From the NCBI GenBank assembly GCA_017449065.1, contig JAFSKF010000035.1, positions 1 through 42,455 of the forward strand: DNA of 42,455 nucleotides, given 5' to 3'. The notes under the pieces were generated by a model. The model was not told the DNA's origin. It was given only the letters and a program-made list of their open reading frames with translations, and made no database searches. This document shows, piece by piece, positions 8,834-16,857 of this stretch. This DNA is from Bacteroidales bacterium (GTDB lineage: Bacteria > Bacteroidota > Bacteroidia > Bacteroidales > UBA3663). The position numbers and the translations under genes were made by a program. Within the stretch, counting starts at the first letter, position 1. Each line of letters begins with the position of its first letter.

Positions 8834-9310
8834 TCAGAAATGATAGCAGATATTGAGGTGTAGATTAGTGTTCTTGGCTGCTATTGCGGCATAGGATTCA
8901 CCTTCGACAAAAGAAACGCCTAAGAAGCCGATGTCGGCAGAAGCCTCCCAACGTTTGCTGAAACGATAACGTAAAGAGGGGAGAACGCCCAGATTGTCTT
9001 GCGTGAATTCTCCGAACAAGACTTCGTTTTGAAGTTTCCCGTCAATATAGAAATCATTCTTATTCCACAGGTTGTAGCGCAGGAAAACCATCGTATAGCC
9101 AAATGAATCTTCATTAACGTACTGGTATCCCAAACTGGCAGCAACAGCCCATTTTTCATTCAGTTCAACACCGATTTGAGGTGCTAAAGCCATCGAGAAA
9201 TCTTCGTTAGCATAGCTAATACCAGCCATACCACCAACCCACAAATCCCGGGCCTTTAAGGCAGGACATAATGTGATCAATACTACAAATGATAAAAATA
9301 ATCTTTTCAT
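8834..9310 (-). CDS. Small outer-membrane beta-barrel protein
   Basis: 158 residues with a signal peptide (ends near LKARD) and alternating hydrophobic strands with aromatic girdles (WAVAASLGYQYV, YTMVFLRYNLW, SLRYRFSKRWEASADIG). The final residues LHLNICYHF end in phenylalanine, the usual barrel-assembly signal. It resembles the OmpW/PorT-like eight-stranded porin-like proteins of Bacteroidetes; the exact function is unknown. An IS element lies only 26 bp upstream of its ATG and has probably separated the gene from its native promoter. Confidence 0.8.
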   Translation of the reverse strand: MKRLFLSFVVLITLCPALKARDLWVGGMAGISYANEDFSMALAPQIGVELNEKWAVAASLGYQYVNEDSFGYTMVFLRYNLWNKNDFYIDGKLQNEVLFGEFTQDNLGVLPSLRYRFSKRWEASADIGFLGVSFVEGESYAAIAAKNTNLHLNICYHF

Positions 9311-9370
9311 ACTAATGACTTATTTATTAATATTTAACGTGAATTCGACGAAAAAATAATTGCTTGAAAA

Positions 9371-9402
9371 TTTGGAGAATAGCGGAATAATTCGTATATT
9401 TG
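9371..9402 (+). promoter_or_regulatory. Transposase promoter
   Basis: TTTG at 9371-9374, a 20-bp spacer, and TATATTTG at 9395-9402: a full Bacteroidetes promoter just inside the left end of the IS and about 38 bp before the transposase ATG. Confidence 0.75.
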
Positions 9403-9439
9403 TAGTGCAAAAAAATAACCATACAAATTAAATTCCGCT

Positions 9440-10354
9440 ATGTTCTCCGAGTGCAAAGTTACAGAAATTTTCTTTATGGCAGACGAATTCTGCAAAGTTT
9501 ATGACCGAATGGTGGCAAAATTGTCCCTAAAAGCTGCGAAATTACCGAAAAAACGCAAATATCATCGCGCATCCACCTTGTCAGATGCCGAAATCATGGT
9601 CATCCTGATATTGTTCCACAGTTCAGGCTACCGGTGCCTGAAACATTTCTATCTGGAATATGTCTGTATCCATCTGCGCCATCTGTTTCCCAAGGTAGTC
9701 TCCTACAACAGGTTTGTCGAACTGGAAAAGAAGGTAATGTTTCCGCTCACCTTGTTCATAAAGAAAGTCTTGCTTGGCAAATGCACCGGCATCAGTTTCG
9801 TGAACTCGACACCCTTGCGAGTCTGTAGGAATCAACGAATACATATGCACAAGACTTTCAAGAGTTTTGTGGCCCAAGGGAAATGCTCGATGGGGTGGTT
9901 CTTTGGATTCAAACTTCACCTGATATGCAATGAGAAAGGAGAGCTGCTGAACTTCATGGTAACACCCGGCGACACGGATGACAGGAAGCCATTGGAGGAC
10001 AAGCGCTTCATTGAGTCGATCTTTGACAGGCTCGTAGCGGACAAAGGTTATATCAGCCAGAACCTGTTCAACAGGCTATTTGTCGATGGAATACAGCTCA
10101 TAACAAAACTGAAGAGCAACATGAAAGGTGCGTTGATGAAAGTCTCTGACAAACTGTTGCTCAGGAAAAGGGCAATCATTGAGACCGTCAATGACGAACT
10201 GAAGAATATTGCCCAGGTAGAACATTCCAGACACAGGAGTCTGCACAACTTCGTAAACAATCTCCTTTCGGCAATCGCAGCATACTGCTATTTCCCTAAG
10301 AAACCTGCTATTAATGTTGTCAAATCATTTGATAATCAGCTATCTTTGTTCTGA
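9440..10354 (+). CDS. IS982-family transposase, first catalytic Asp replaced by Asn
   Basis: 304 residues with the IS982 signature: VNSTPLRVCRNQRIH, then GWFFGFKLHLICNEKG, VADKGYISQNL and RKRAIIETVNDELKNI. The DDE residues align as N122, D201, E248. In family members the first position is Asp (DSTPL), so this copy should be catalytically dead unless it is a sequence error. Length and remaining motifs are intact, which suggests recent inactivation. Terminal repeats and target duplication are still recognisable. Confidence 0.93.
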   Translation: MFSECKVTEIFFMADEFCKVYDRMVAKLSLKAAKLPKKRKYHRASTLSDAEIMVILILFHSSGYRCLKHFYLEYVCIHLRHLFPKVVSYNRFVELEKKVMFPLTLFIKKVLLGKCTGISFVNSTPLRVCRNQRIHMHKTFKSFVAQGKCSMGWFFGFKLHLICNEKGELLNFMVTPGDTDDRKPLEDKRFIESIFDRLVADKGYISQNLFNRLFVDGIQLITKLKSNMKGALMKVSDKLLLRKRAIIETVNDELKNIAQVEHSRHRSLHNFVNNLLSAIAAYCYFPKKPAINVVKSFDNQLSLF

Positions 10355-10431
10355 GTTATTTTCGTCGAACTCACGTTATTTAGATTCATTACTTAATATT
10401 GTGAAGCGTAGCTCTCTGGTAATCGAGAACC

Positions 10432-11364
10432 CTAAATATTCAGGAATTGCAACAGGCCCTCAACGATTACTTCCAATTGCAGTTTCCGATGCAACCCGTT
10501 CTTATACACCGATGGTATTGCAATATAACCAAACTTAGCTCCAAGAACAGCGCATGCAACAGCTGCATTAGTATCAGCATCTCCGCTGGCATTCACCACT
10601 TGGAGCAATCCGTCCTCAAATGTTTTTGCATGCCAATATGCCCACAATGCAGCACTCAATGTCTTCAAGGTATAGCCCATAGACGTTCCATCGTTTAGAC
10701 TTAAGGCTGCAATGTCCTCATCATGTGCCAAATCGATGAACTCCTTAATCCTCTCATCATATTTATTGCCCCATTCTACAATCTGATCATAGGACGGAGA
10801 TACTGAATCATAAACTAAAGAATGAATAATTTCAGACACGATAACGCACGAGCCTACACAGCGTGGGTCATAATGCGTCAAGCGACAGATGTCTGCCGCA
10901 TTTCTCTCTACATTGTCTGGCAATAACCCGACAACCGAAGTCCTCATCACACCCCCATTTGCCGCTGCCTGATGCCGGCTCAGTTCCCAAACAAGTTTCG
11001 AAACCTCGACTGGTTTCTCTGCATAGTCAGCAATAAGCAACACCTTATGGGTGTGGTTGCCTATCCCCATTGGCGAACCTGCAGCCCAGGCTTTGAAGTT
11101 CTGGGCAATGCTCTTCAAATTCACACACTTGTCCGCAATCAAGGCATTCGCGATACAGAGCATCATGTCTGTATCGTCCGTCCAATCTCCCCTTTCCCAA
11201 CGGCTGCGGTGAGCATCACGAACAATCTCGTCATAGTTCTTTAATCCAGACGGATAGTTTCTGCGAACTTCCTCCTCTGTCATAAACTCAGTTCCCACTC
11301 CAAGTGCATCCCCTATGGCCTGTCCGAAAAGAACTCCCTTTATTCTATCTGTCTGGGATATCAT
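10432..11364 (-). CDS. ADP-ribosylglycohydrolase family protein (DraG-like)
   Basis: 310 residues covering the whole DraG fold: GVLFGQAIGDALGVGTEF at the N-terminus, the metal-binding WTDDTDMML near residue 62, and the C-terminal GDADTNAAVACAVLG. These Asp-rich motifs bind two Mg2+ or Mn2+ ions and remove ADP-ribose from proteins or other acceptors. It follows a small membrane ORF by 4 bp and the retropepsin gene before that, all on the minus strand, so it may belong to the WYL-controlled set. The substrate is unknown; reversal of a toxin or phage ADP-ribosylation is possible in this setting. Confidence 0.92.
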   Translation of the reverse strand: MISQTDRIKGVLFGQAIGDALGVGTEFMTEEEVRRNYPSGLKNYDEIVRDAHRSRWERGDWTDDTDMMLCIANALIADKCVNLKSIAQNFKAWAAGSPMGIGNHTHKVLLIADYAEKPVEVSKLVWELSRHQAAANGGVMRTSVVGLLPDNVERNAADICRLTHYDPRCVGSCVIVSEIIHSLVYDSVSPSYDQIVEWGNKYDERIKEFIDLAHDEDIAALSLNDGTSMGYTLKTLSAALWAYWHAKTFEDGLLQVVNASGDADTNAAVACAVLGAKFGYIAIPSVYKNGLHRKLQLEVIVEGLLQFLNI

Positions 11365-11368
11365 TCTT

Positions 11369-11539
11369 TCACAATAATTCTCCTAAGAGGTTTAATAATC
11401 CTATAACCAATAATACAAAACCGATTACGATTTTGAACCATTTTGTCTGTTTACTCTGATCAGCGTTAGCAAAGCCTTCCTTCTAGTCTTTTACTCCAAA
11501 GAATATGCAACCTATCGCCACTATTAGATTCCAATTCAT
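11369..11539 (-). pseudogene. Small two-helix membrane protein interrupted by an in-frame TAG
   Basis: From ATG 11539 the frame reads MNWNLIVAIGCIFFGVKD, a TAG stop at 11485-11483, then continues as KEGFANADQSKQTKWFK and a second hydrophobic helix (IVIGFVLLVIGLLNLLGELL) to TGA at 11371-11369. Together this makes a coherent 56-codon protein with two membrane helices and a polar loop. The DraG-like gene starts 4 bp after its end. A minus-strand -7 box TAACTTTG lies at 11590-11583. The stop is not recoded in this organism, because TAG ends other genes here (for example at 11606 and 35340). No family was recognised. Confidence 0.55.
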
Positions 11540-11605
11540 AATAATTATGTTTTAAAGTGAATGTTATGTATGTGTTCAATGACAAAGTTATCAGATATGT
11601 ATCAA

Positions 11606-12511
11606 CTAATACCTTCGCTTATATATAACAAATACACCGAAATCGAGCACCCAGCTTTCCTTCGATATGAACGGACAACCGATAAGTGTTTCTATCGGAG
11701 GGAGTTGTTCTCCGTTCTCGTCACAATCTCCTTCTTTCGGTTTTATCAGATAATTCGAATGTGCTTTGAAGAGATCCTTATAATGAATAGCACCACAGCC
11801 GTCATCCTTCACCGTAACAAGATCAAATTCCATGATGACATCTTCCGTCTCTAATCCGCCATAAAAGCCACTGATAGTATCGGTACTGCCAAGATATTCA
11901 CAATGGAACCCATTGTCCGACAATGCTAGAGTAGAAACCATATTGTTAGTGGCACCAGTATCGACTATCGCCACAGCCTCTCGGTCTCCTTGTGTCAGGC
12001 TCACAACCGGGAGACCATAGTTCTTCAGCCCTATTTCCATAGGGAAAAAGTATTCACAATCTGCAATTGACAGATTGCCAAGATCGACTTGCGATGTATG
12101 CAAGGAGAAGTCGCTATAGTCCAGAGCCAAATGGTACTTCATCATGAATTTCCAGCCTAAAATGCCTATGATAGGAATGTCTCCTGCCATTTTTGGAAGC
12201 TGGACTTCATCGGTGCAGAACTTTTCATCGAACTGTTCGCCTCCTAATACAAAAGAGAATGAAGCAACGCCCATGTTGACGACAGATCCTGCAATCGAAA
12301 TAATCTTTCTTTGCTTAGAATCCGTATCACACACTATCCCCAAACTATCAGCAACTTCTTTAGCTAGAATGTTATATTTACTGGCTGAATCCATTATCAT
12401 CAGTCCGTTTTGTTCTTGAGCATTCGACCCCATATAACTCACTTCGACGAATGTTGCCACATCTTCGACTACCCTGAACAAACTCACTTTGATGTTTTTC
12501 CCTTTTTCCAT
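11606..12511 (-). CDS. Retropepsin-like aspartic protease (duplicated domain)
   Basis: 301 residues from ATG 12511; an ATG at 12541 would overlap the -7 box, so the shorter start is preferred. The second half has the canonical aspartic protease motif AIVDTGATNNMVS; the first half has a related but altered GLMIMDSASKYNIL, so the protein looks like two retropepsin lobes with one degenerate active site (DSA for DTGA). No signal peptide, hence cytoplasmic. The substrate is unknown. The promoter has the WYL-type palindrome shared with the retron and the HAD operon, which places it in the same regulon. Confidence 0.8.
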   Translation of the reverse strand: MEKGKNIKVSLFRVVEDVATFVEVSYMGSNAQEQNGLMIMDSASKYNILAKEVADSLGIVCDTDSKQRKIISIAGSVVNMGVASFSFVLGGEQFDEKFCTDEVQLPKMAGDIPIIGILGWKFMMKYHLALDYSDFSLHTSQVDLGNLSIADCEYFFPMEIGLKNYGLPVVSLTQGDREAVAIVDTGATNNMVSTLALSDNGFHCEYLGSTDTISGFYGGLETEDVIMEFDLVTVKDDGCGAIHYKDLFKAHSNYLIKPKEGDCDENGEQLPPIETLIGCPFISKESWVLDFGVFVIYKRRY

Positions 12512-12538
12512 TTCGTTCTCGTTTTTTGTTTGACGCTG

Positions 12539-12572
12539 CAAAGTTAGGGAGTATGTGCGAACAGCACGTTCG
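12539..12572 (-). promoter_or_regulatory. WYL-regulon promoter P1 (retropepsin gene)
   Basis: Minus-strand -7 box TAACTTTG at 12546-12539; nine bases plus TG, then palindrome CGAAC-AGCAC-GTTCG at 12558-12572. The box-to-palindrome distance (19 bp) is identical in P1 to P4. The palindrome covers the region where the -33 element should lie, as expected for a repressor site. Confidence 0.75.
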
Positions 12573-12692
12573 TAGGCTTACATATTCATTGCTTGATCCA
12601 TGAAAAACTCAAACATAACATTCAACTTATCTTTTATCCACATACACAGAAAAAGAAAGTTATTCCCATGAAAGATCCTAAGTACAACAAAA

Positions 12693-14069
12693 TTACTTTT
12701 GAATAACTACCCAATGTCCTGCACTTGTATTGCCCTCGCGTATCAAAACGCCCATCTTCTGCATAGCAGCAAGGTCGCGCTTTATAGTCCTTTCAACTAG
12801 TGACAAAACTAGTGACATTTCTTTCACGGAAATACGTGAATCCTCTGTTATCATTTCACATATTTTCTTTTGTCTTTCAGTTAGTTGAACTGATGACAAA
12901 CTGGTGACAAAACTAGTGACATCACTTGCGGCATTTGTCATCTGTACAAACTTCGTCCGTTCTATTGATACTTGTACACCGCCACAGAAATTTTCGACTT
13001 TGGGCGTAGGCATACCAGCTTTTTCAAATCCTTCACGGATTTTCTTGAAGCCACGTCCCCATGTGTCGATAAAGCCAGCCTTGAACATGGTTCCGGCAAT
13101 GTTTCTGTTTCGAGGCTTAGAGGAGTGCTTGCCATACAGCACCGTCTGGTCATAACCGCCAGGCAGCTCACCCTCGTTCCAAACCTCTACATGGTCATTA
13201 TAGACATGCATCTGAATGTCTGGTCCCGTATAGTCCTTGTGTGCAAGGGCATTATAAAGTATCTCGCGCATGGCCTCCTTGGGAATCTCCAGTGTTTCAT
13301 AGCGCTGCATACCTTCAAAGCGTACTGGTGACACAAGATATTTGGCTTGCAGAGCCTCCATTACACGGTCTGCCATCTGAATAACGTTGCCCTCTATGAC
13401 ATCCTGAAACATCAAGTCGGCCTCATCCTTGCCGAACCTGCCTATCTTGAACACCGCGCTTGGAAAAAACTTCTGTGGTCTCTTGCCAAACAAGAGTACG
13501 GCGGCATTCTTCAGGTTTCCGTTGTCGTCAAGCAACCCGAGACTTTCAAGCACATCTTTCGTGGAAGCGTCGCGCTCACCCTCTGGAATACGCTGAGCTT
13601 CGATGCCTTTCTTCAGAAAATAGTCTATGGCCTTGCGGTCGATGTCCTCCAATGTAGCGCGCTCGTTTGTAATGTCGTCCCATGATCGCCCCATCTTCTT
13701 CAACAGGAACTGCTGCAAGGCTACACCATTCAGTTCCTGCATGGTGCTGCCACTGCGGTAGTAGTACTTACCCTTATAGCTGATGGCTACATTGCTTGGC
13801 TCGATGACCAATTCGATGTAGTCCTTACCATCCTGTTCATAGAGGTTTACGTCAACTACCAGCCCCATGTAATTGACTACCTTGTTAGGGATGTCCTCCA
13901 ACAGTCGCCTACTGTCTTTCAGACCATATACCTCATGGTCGTCATCCACGCCGAAATACATGACAGCACCCTGTGCATTCGCGAAACCACAAATCCACTT
14001 CAGGTATTCGTCTTTCCAGATACGTTTGAACTCAACGTCCTGACATTCTTTTGGCTTTATCTTGCTCAT
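12693..14069 (-). CDS. AlbA_2 / divergent GHKL-ATPase domain protein with C-terminal winged helix
   Basis: 458 residues. The N-terminal AlbA_2 (Schlafen-like) domain is seen in VEFKRIWKDEYLKWICGFAN and MYFGVDDDHEVYGL. The middle to C-terminal part carries the HATPase_c_4-like block REILYNALAHKDYTGPDI ... VEVWNEGELPGG. A linker with a repeated TSFVTSL-type segment leads to a winged helix (ERQKKICEMITEDSRISV ... IKRDLAAMQKMGVLIREG). Such proteins are widespread in bacterial accessory regions and are thought to act in nucleic-acid binding or regulation. It lies 110 bp downstream of the retron partner gene with no clear promoter between, so it may be the third gene of that operon. Confidence 0.85.
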   Translation of the reverse strand: MSKIKPKECQDVEFKRIWKDEYLKWICGFANAQGAVMYFGVDDDHEVYGLKDSRRLLEDIPNKVVNYMGLVVDVNLYEQDGKDYIELVIEPSNVAISYKGKYYYRSGSTMQELNGVALQQFLLKKMGRSWDDITNERATLEDIDRKAIDYFLKKGIEAQRIPEGERDASTKDVLESLGLLDDNGNLKNAAVLLFGKRPQKFFPSAVFKIGRFGKDEADLMFQDVIEGNVIQMADRVMEALQAKYLVSPVRFEGMQRYETLEIPKEAMREILYNALAHKDYTGPDIQMHVYNDHVEVWNEGELPGGYDQTVLYGKHSSKPRNRNIAGTMFKAGFIDTWGRGFKKIREGFEKAGMPTPKVENFCGGVQVSIERTKFVQMTNAASDVTSFVTSLSSVQLTERQKKICEMITEDSRISVKEMSLVLSLVERTIKRDLAAMQKMGVLIREGNTSAGHWVVIQK

Positions 14070-14179
14070 ATATGTTCATTACCTTTGTTGTTACTCAACA
14101 CATTATTGTTGTTTTTATTTCACCATTTTTCCATAAAACTGGAACTTATAGCTTTTGTGGTAGCATAGAAGAGAATTTA

Positions 14180-15100
14180 TTATCTTTTCTTTGTCCTGCG
14201 AGCAAGTTCCTCTGGGTCTATAAACCCCACCTGCTTGATATTTGGGCCCTCTATTTTTTTGACAGAAATTGTTTTACAATAATCCACTATTGTTGGTACA
14301 AAGCCATAACCATTCTTGATAAATTCTACATACTGTGCCAAGACTCCAAGAAATTTGAAGTAATATAGCGATTTCAACGGAATAATTCTATCATATGTTT
14401 CTTTTTCCCATTGATTCTGTGTATTTCCACGATGATTCATATTGCGACATTGATAGATATCATTGAGCAATGATGTGACTTCTATAAACGAATCATAATC
14501 GTTGCTTTTCATCATCGCTTTATAACCTAAAAAATAAACCACATTGCGTATCTTGTCAATTGCGTATTGACTTTGCAATGATTTTCTAGATTTCTCAAAA
14601 GCATGTGTGTTCCCTGATTGTTTGTTGTTACCAGGGAACAACAGGCTTGCAATAGTATATTCTCCTCCTCTATCAGAAATAGACGGTTCTTTTCCTTTCT
14701 CAATTTTAATATAAGCAGGATGTCCCCACATTTTTTCTGCTATATCTGACACTTCTCTCTTCTCACAGAGTCTGTTGGTCATGCACTCTATCTGCTGATA
14801 TAGTGACAAGCAAAAATCCCCGAAACTATCCTTTCTCCTGAATGATTCCATTCTTACGAAATCTTCAACCAAAATGTCTTTTATGGATTGAAGAGGGAAA
14901 TCAGCATAAAATTCTTTAGCTTGCTGACGTATTATTTTCTCAATGCAGTATTCATAAATTTGATTCATACGCTCATCGTCATACAAAACCGAATTTGCGG
15001 AAGCAACATTCAGTCGCTTTCGCAATTCCTTATCGAACTCTGCATTTTGCTGAGTCAATCTGATTATTCTGTCCAATACGGACATTACATTATCATCCAT
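14180..15100 (-). CDS. Retron-associated helical protein, candidate effector
   Basis: 306 residues, starting one base after the reverse transcriptase stop, which indicates tight coupling. No family was recognised. It is mostly alpha-helical and charged with a coiled-coil-like start (MSVLDRIIRLTQQNAEFDKE), later RNVVYFLGYKAMMKSNDYDSF and a basic tail (ELARRTKKR). No membrane helix or obvious nuclease motif. In characterised retrons the gene coupled to the RT encodes the toxic effector, so that role is inferred from position. It is dissimilar to the effector families I know (HNH/ATPase, NDT, two-TM, DUF3800, PRTase). Confidence 0.7.
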   Translation of the reverse strand: MDDNVMSVLDRIIRLTQQNAEFDKELRKRLNVASANSVLYDDERMNQIYEYCIEKIIRQQAKEFYADFPLQSIKDILVEDFVRMESFRRKDSFGDFCLSLYQQIECMTNRLCEKREVSDIAEKMWGHPAYIKIEKGKEPSISDRGGEYTIASLLFPGNNKQSGNTHAFEKSRKSLQSQYAIDKIRNVVYFLGYKAMMKSNDYDSFIEVTSLLNDIYQCRNMNHRGNTQNQWEKETYDRIIPLKSLYYFKFLGVLAQYVEFIKNGYGFVPTIVDYCKTISVKKIEGPNIKQVGFIDPEELARRTKKR

Positions 15101-15101
15101 A

Positions 15102-16562
15102 TCAAGTACTTAATAGTGCATCCAAGTCGTTATTTAATTCATCTACATCGACAGGCTTCCCCTTAAACGTTGTCGCCTTATCGAGCAAATGTATAAGCCA
15201 AAAGAGTTCTCCCTTGGGATTCCTACAATATGAAATGGCCAATTTCTCTTTATGTTGTTCATCTTCAGGAGTCACAGCTTTATTTATTGAGGCAATCTGA
15301 TGGACTTTCCCAAGTTCAAAGGTTGCATACCGTTTATTGACATCCTTCTGACTGATGATGATATTTGTATTCTTATCCTTCTCAAATTTCATAAGGGGCA
15401 TTGTCTCAACGTAGGTAATACCATAAGAATTTGTTTTATCTGAGCCAGTATCTCGATTGACAAGTTCTTGGAATTTCGTGTAAAGTCTGACATACACAGA
15501 GTCGTCATCACCCTTTACCATCTTCAAATACATGAGTTTCCCATCAAGGACATTGGTCAAATCGGGATTACCCTTCTTGACATGTCCTTTTTCTGCTTTG
15601 TACTTAGGGTAGAACTTTGACATGGCTGCAGAATACCCATACTTATCCCATATATATAGCAAGCTCCTGATTTCCCGAACATACTTCTTGGTCACATTCA
15701 GTTTTTCGCTGACAATAACACCAGTCACCTCTTGGCGACTGCCAAGTTTCTGTAATCTCGTTTTTGCTTCGTTTATCACAAAGCCCTGCGTACTTATTAT
15801 ACGAGCCAGTTCATTCCTAAACTCTCCCTTTTCAGAATAGACATAGTGCATAGAGCTGAATGTGATGTCATCAGCATATCGGGTATAACAAAGTCCAAAG
15901 CGTTTGGCCAATCCCGCCAGCCTGCGGTCTAACGTATCGCAAATCATATTGGTAATGATTGGCGATGTCGGCGCACCTTGTGGCAATACATACATGAATT
16001 GCTTGTCCAAATCATGTTGTTTGGTTTCTAAGGGTTGTTCTCGCTTAACCCTCATGGAGCATAGACCAGAAACCGCCAATGCAATTTGGGGCGAAAAGTT
16101 GAATGGTGCCAAAGTCAGGCGTTTCATTACCCGACCCTGTTCTACACTTGGAAAGAAATCTTTCAAGTCGATATTAAACACATAGTTCTGAGCTCTATGA
16201 ACTGCAGCGTTCGTCACGACAGAACGGTTCTCTGTAAATCCCATGGCATACTCAGACGGAGTATAGATTGATTTCAGAATCTCATTCACCGACTGCAAGA
16301 GTATCATGAAACTCTGATTGCGAGGTGCTGTAATTTGGCGATAGCCACCAGACTTCTTTTTTATCTTGAACTGGCGATAGCGATGAAATGCATGATTAGG
16401 GTTGCAATAGTACAAAAGCTGTTTCATCGTAAACGGATAAAACTTGTCTGTATCAAACCCCAAATCACGTATCTCATCCTGCTTGATACGATTGAGCAAT
16501 GCCAGCAAGTCCTCCCTTGTTGACATCTGTGATGCGATTTGTGCTATTTGCGTTTTATCCAT
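15102..16562 (-). CDS. Retron reverse transcriptase
   Basis: 486 residues. RT motifs in order: KSGGYRQITAPRN, the retron-specific NAxxH motif in NAAVHRAQ, NIDLKDFFPSV, LPQGAPTSPIITN, catalytic YADD (229-232), and the VTG motif in EVTGVIVSEKLNV. The roughly 170-residue C-terminal extension after the thumb is longer than in small retron RTs and may contact the partner protein. It makes a branched RNA-DNA molecule from the ncRNA encoded just upstream (16584-16807). Retrons are anti-phage systems that trigger growth arrest or death when the complex is disturbed. ATG at 16562 sits 22 bp after the a2 repeat. Confidence 0.93.
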   Translation of the reverse strand: MDKTQIAQIASQMSTREDLLALLNRIKQDEIRDLGFDTDKFYPFTMKQLLYYCNPNHAFHRYRQFKIKKKSGGYRQITAPRNQSFMILLQSVNEILKSIYTPSEYAMGFTENRSVVTNAAVHRAQNYVFNIDLKDFFPSVEQGRVMKRLTLAPFNFSPQIALAVSGLCSMRVKREQPLETKQHDLDKQFMYVLPQGAPTSPIITNMICDTLDRRLAGLAKRFGLCYTRYADDITFSSMHYVYSEKGEFRNELARIISTQGFVINEAKTRLQKLGSRQEVTGVIVSEKLNVTKKYVREIRSLLYIWDKYGYSAAMSKFYPKYKAEKGHVKKGNPDLTNVLDGKLMYLKMVKGDDDSVYVRLYTKFQELVNRDTGSDKTNSYGITYVETMPLMKFEKDKNTNIIISQKDVNKRYATFELGKVHQIASINKAVTPEDEQHKEKLAISYCRNPKGELFWLIHLLDKATTFKGKPVDVDELNNDLDALLST

Positions 16563-16583
16563 TTTTTTTCTTCTTAAATAAGA

Positions 16584-16807
16584 GGCGGTCTCTGAGGTCT
16601 GGGCTGAAACTTCTTTTCTTTATGTAATATATAACATATAAAATAGCATAATAACAATATAGTAAAAGTACAACGTACTACAGTGCAACACGTTAACGTA
16701 CTAACATTGTTTATCTCCAAGATTCCGAAGAACGAGGAGACATCCGGCAAATACGCCGGACGAAATTCAAAATGCCGTTTCAGTTCCCAAACTTGTCAAA
16801 GACTGCC
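16584..16807 (-). ncRNA. Retron msr-msd RNA (predicted)
   Basis: Between promoter P2 and the RT start. On the minus strand a1 GGCAGTCTTTG (16807-16797) pairs with a2 CAGAGACCGCC (16594-16584) at 10 of 11 positions, the hallmark end-pairing of retron RNA. Between them lie TCCGGC-GTATTT-GCCGGA, a stem TCTCC/GGAGA capped by TTC-TTCG-GAA, and an AT-rich long imperfect hairpin beginning AACAAT...TAGTA and ending TACTA...ATTGTT, the likely msd. Length about 224 nt, normal for a retron. The exact priming G and cDNA ends cannot be set by eye. Confidence 0.72.
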
Positions 16808-16823
16808 TTTTTAATTTCTGATG

Positions 16824-16857
16824 CAAAGTTACTAAATATAAACGATTCTTATGTTCG
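16824..16857 (-). promoter_or_regulatory. WYL-regulon promoter P2 (retron)
   Basis: Minus-strand -7 box TAACTTTG at 16831-16824, placing transcription start about 10 nt before a1 of the retron RNA. The palindrome is CGATT-CTTAT-GTTCG at 16843-16857, with one half-site degenerate, at the same 19-bp distance as in P1, P3 and P4. It overlaps the stop codon of the preceding gene (16849). Confidence 0.7.

Larger units (their letters stand above)
9337..10376 (+). mobile_element. IS982-family insertion sequence
   Basis: Imperfect terminal inverted repeats: left end ACGTGAATTCGACGAAAA from 9337, right end (reverse complement, ending at 10376) ACGTGAGTTCGACGAAAA. Both sides are flanked by TATTTA (9331-9336 and 10377-10382), a likely 6-bp target duplication; because of the shared bases a 4-bp ATTT duplication is also possible. 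It carries one transposase gene with its own promoter. It sits between the outer-membrane protein gene and the ADP-ribosylglycohydrolase, at the left side of the accessory island. Confidence 0.88.

Noticed and set aside
11483..11485. TAG read as an amino acid (alternative genetic code)
   Set aside because: TAG ends clear full-length genes in the same window, for example at 11606 and 35340.
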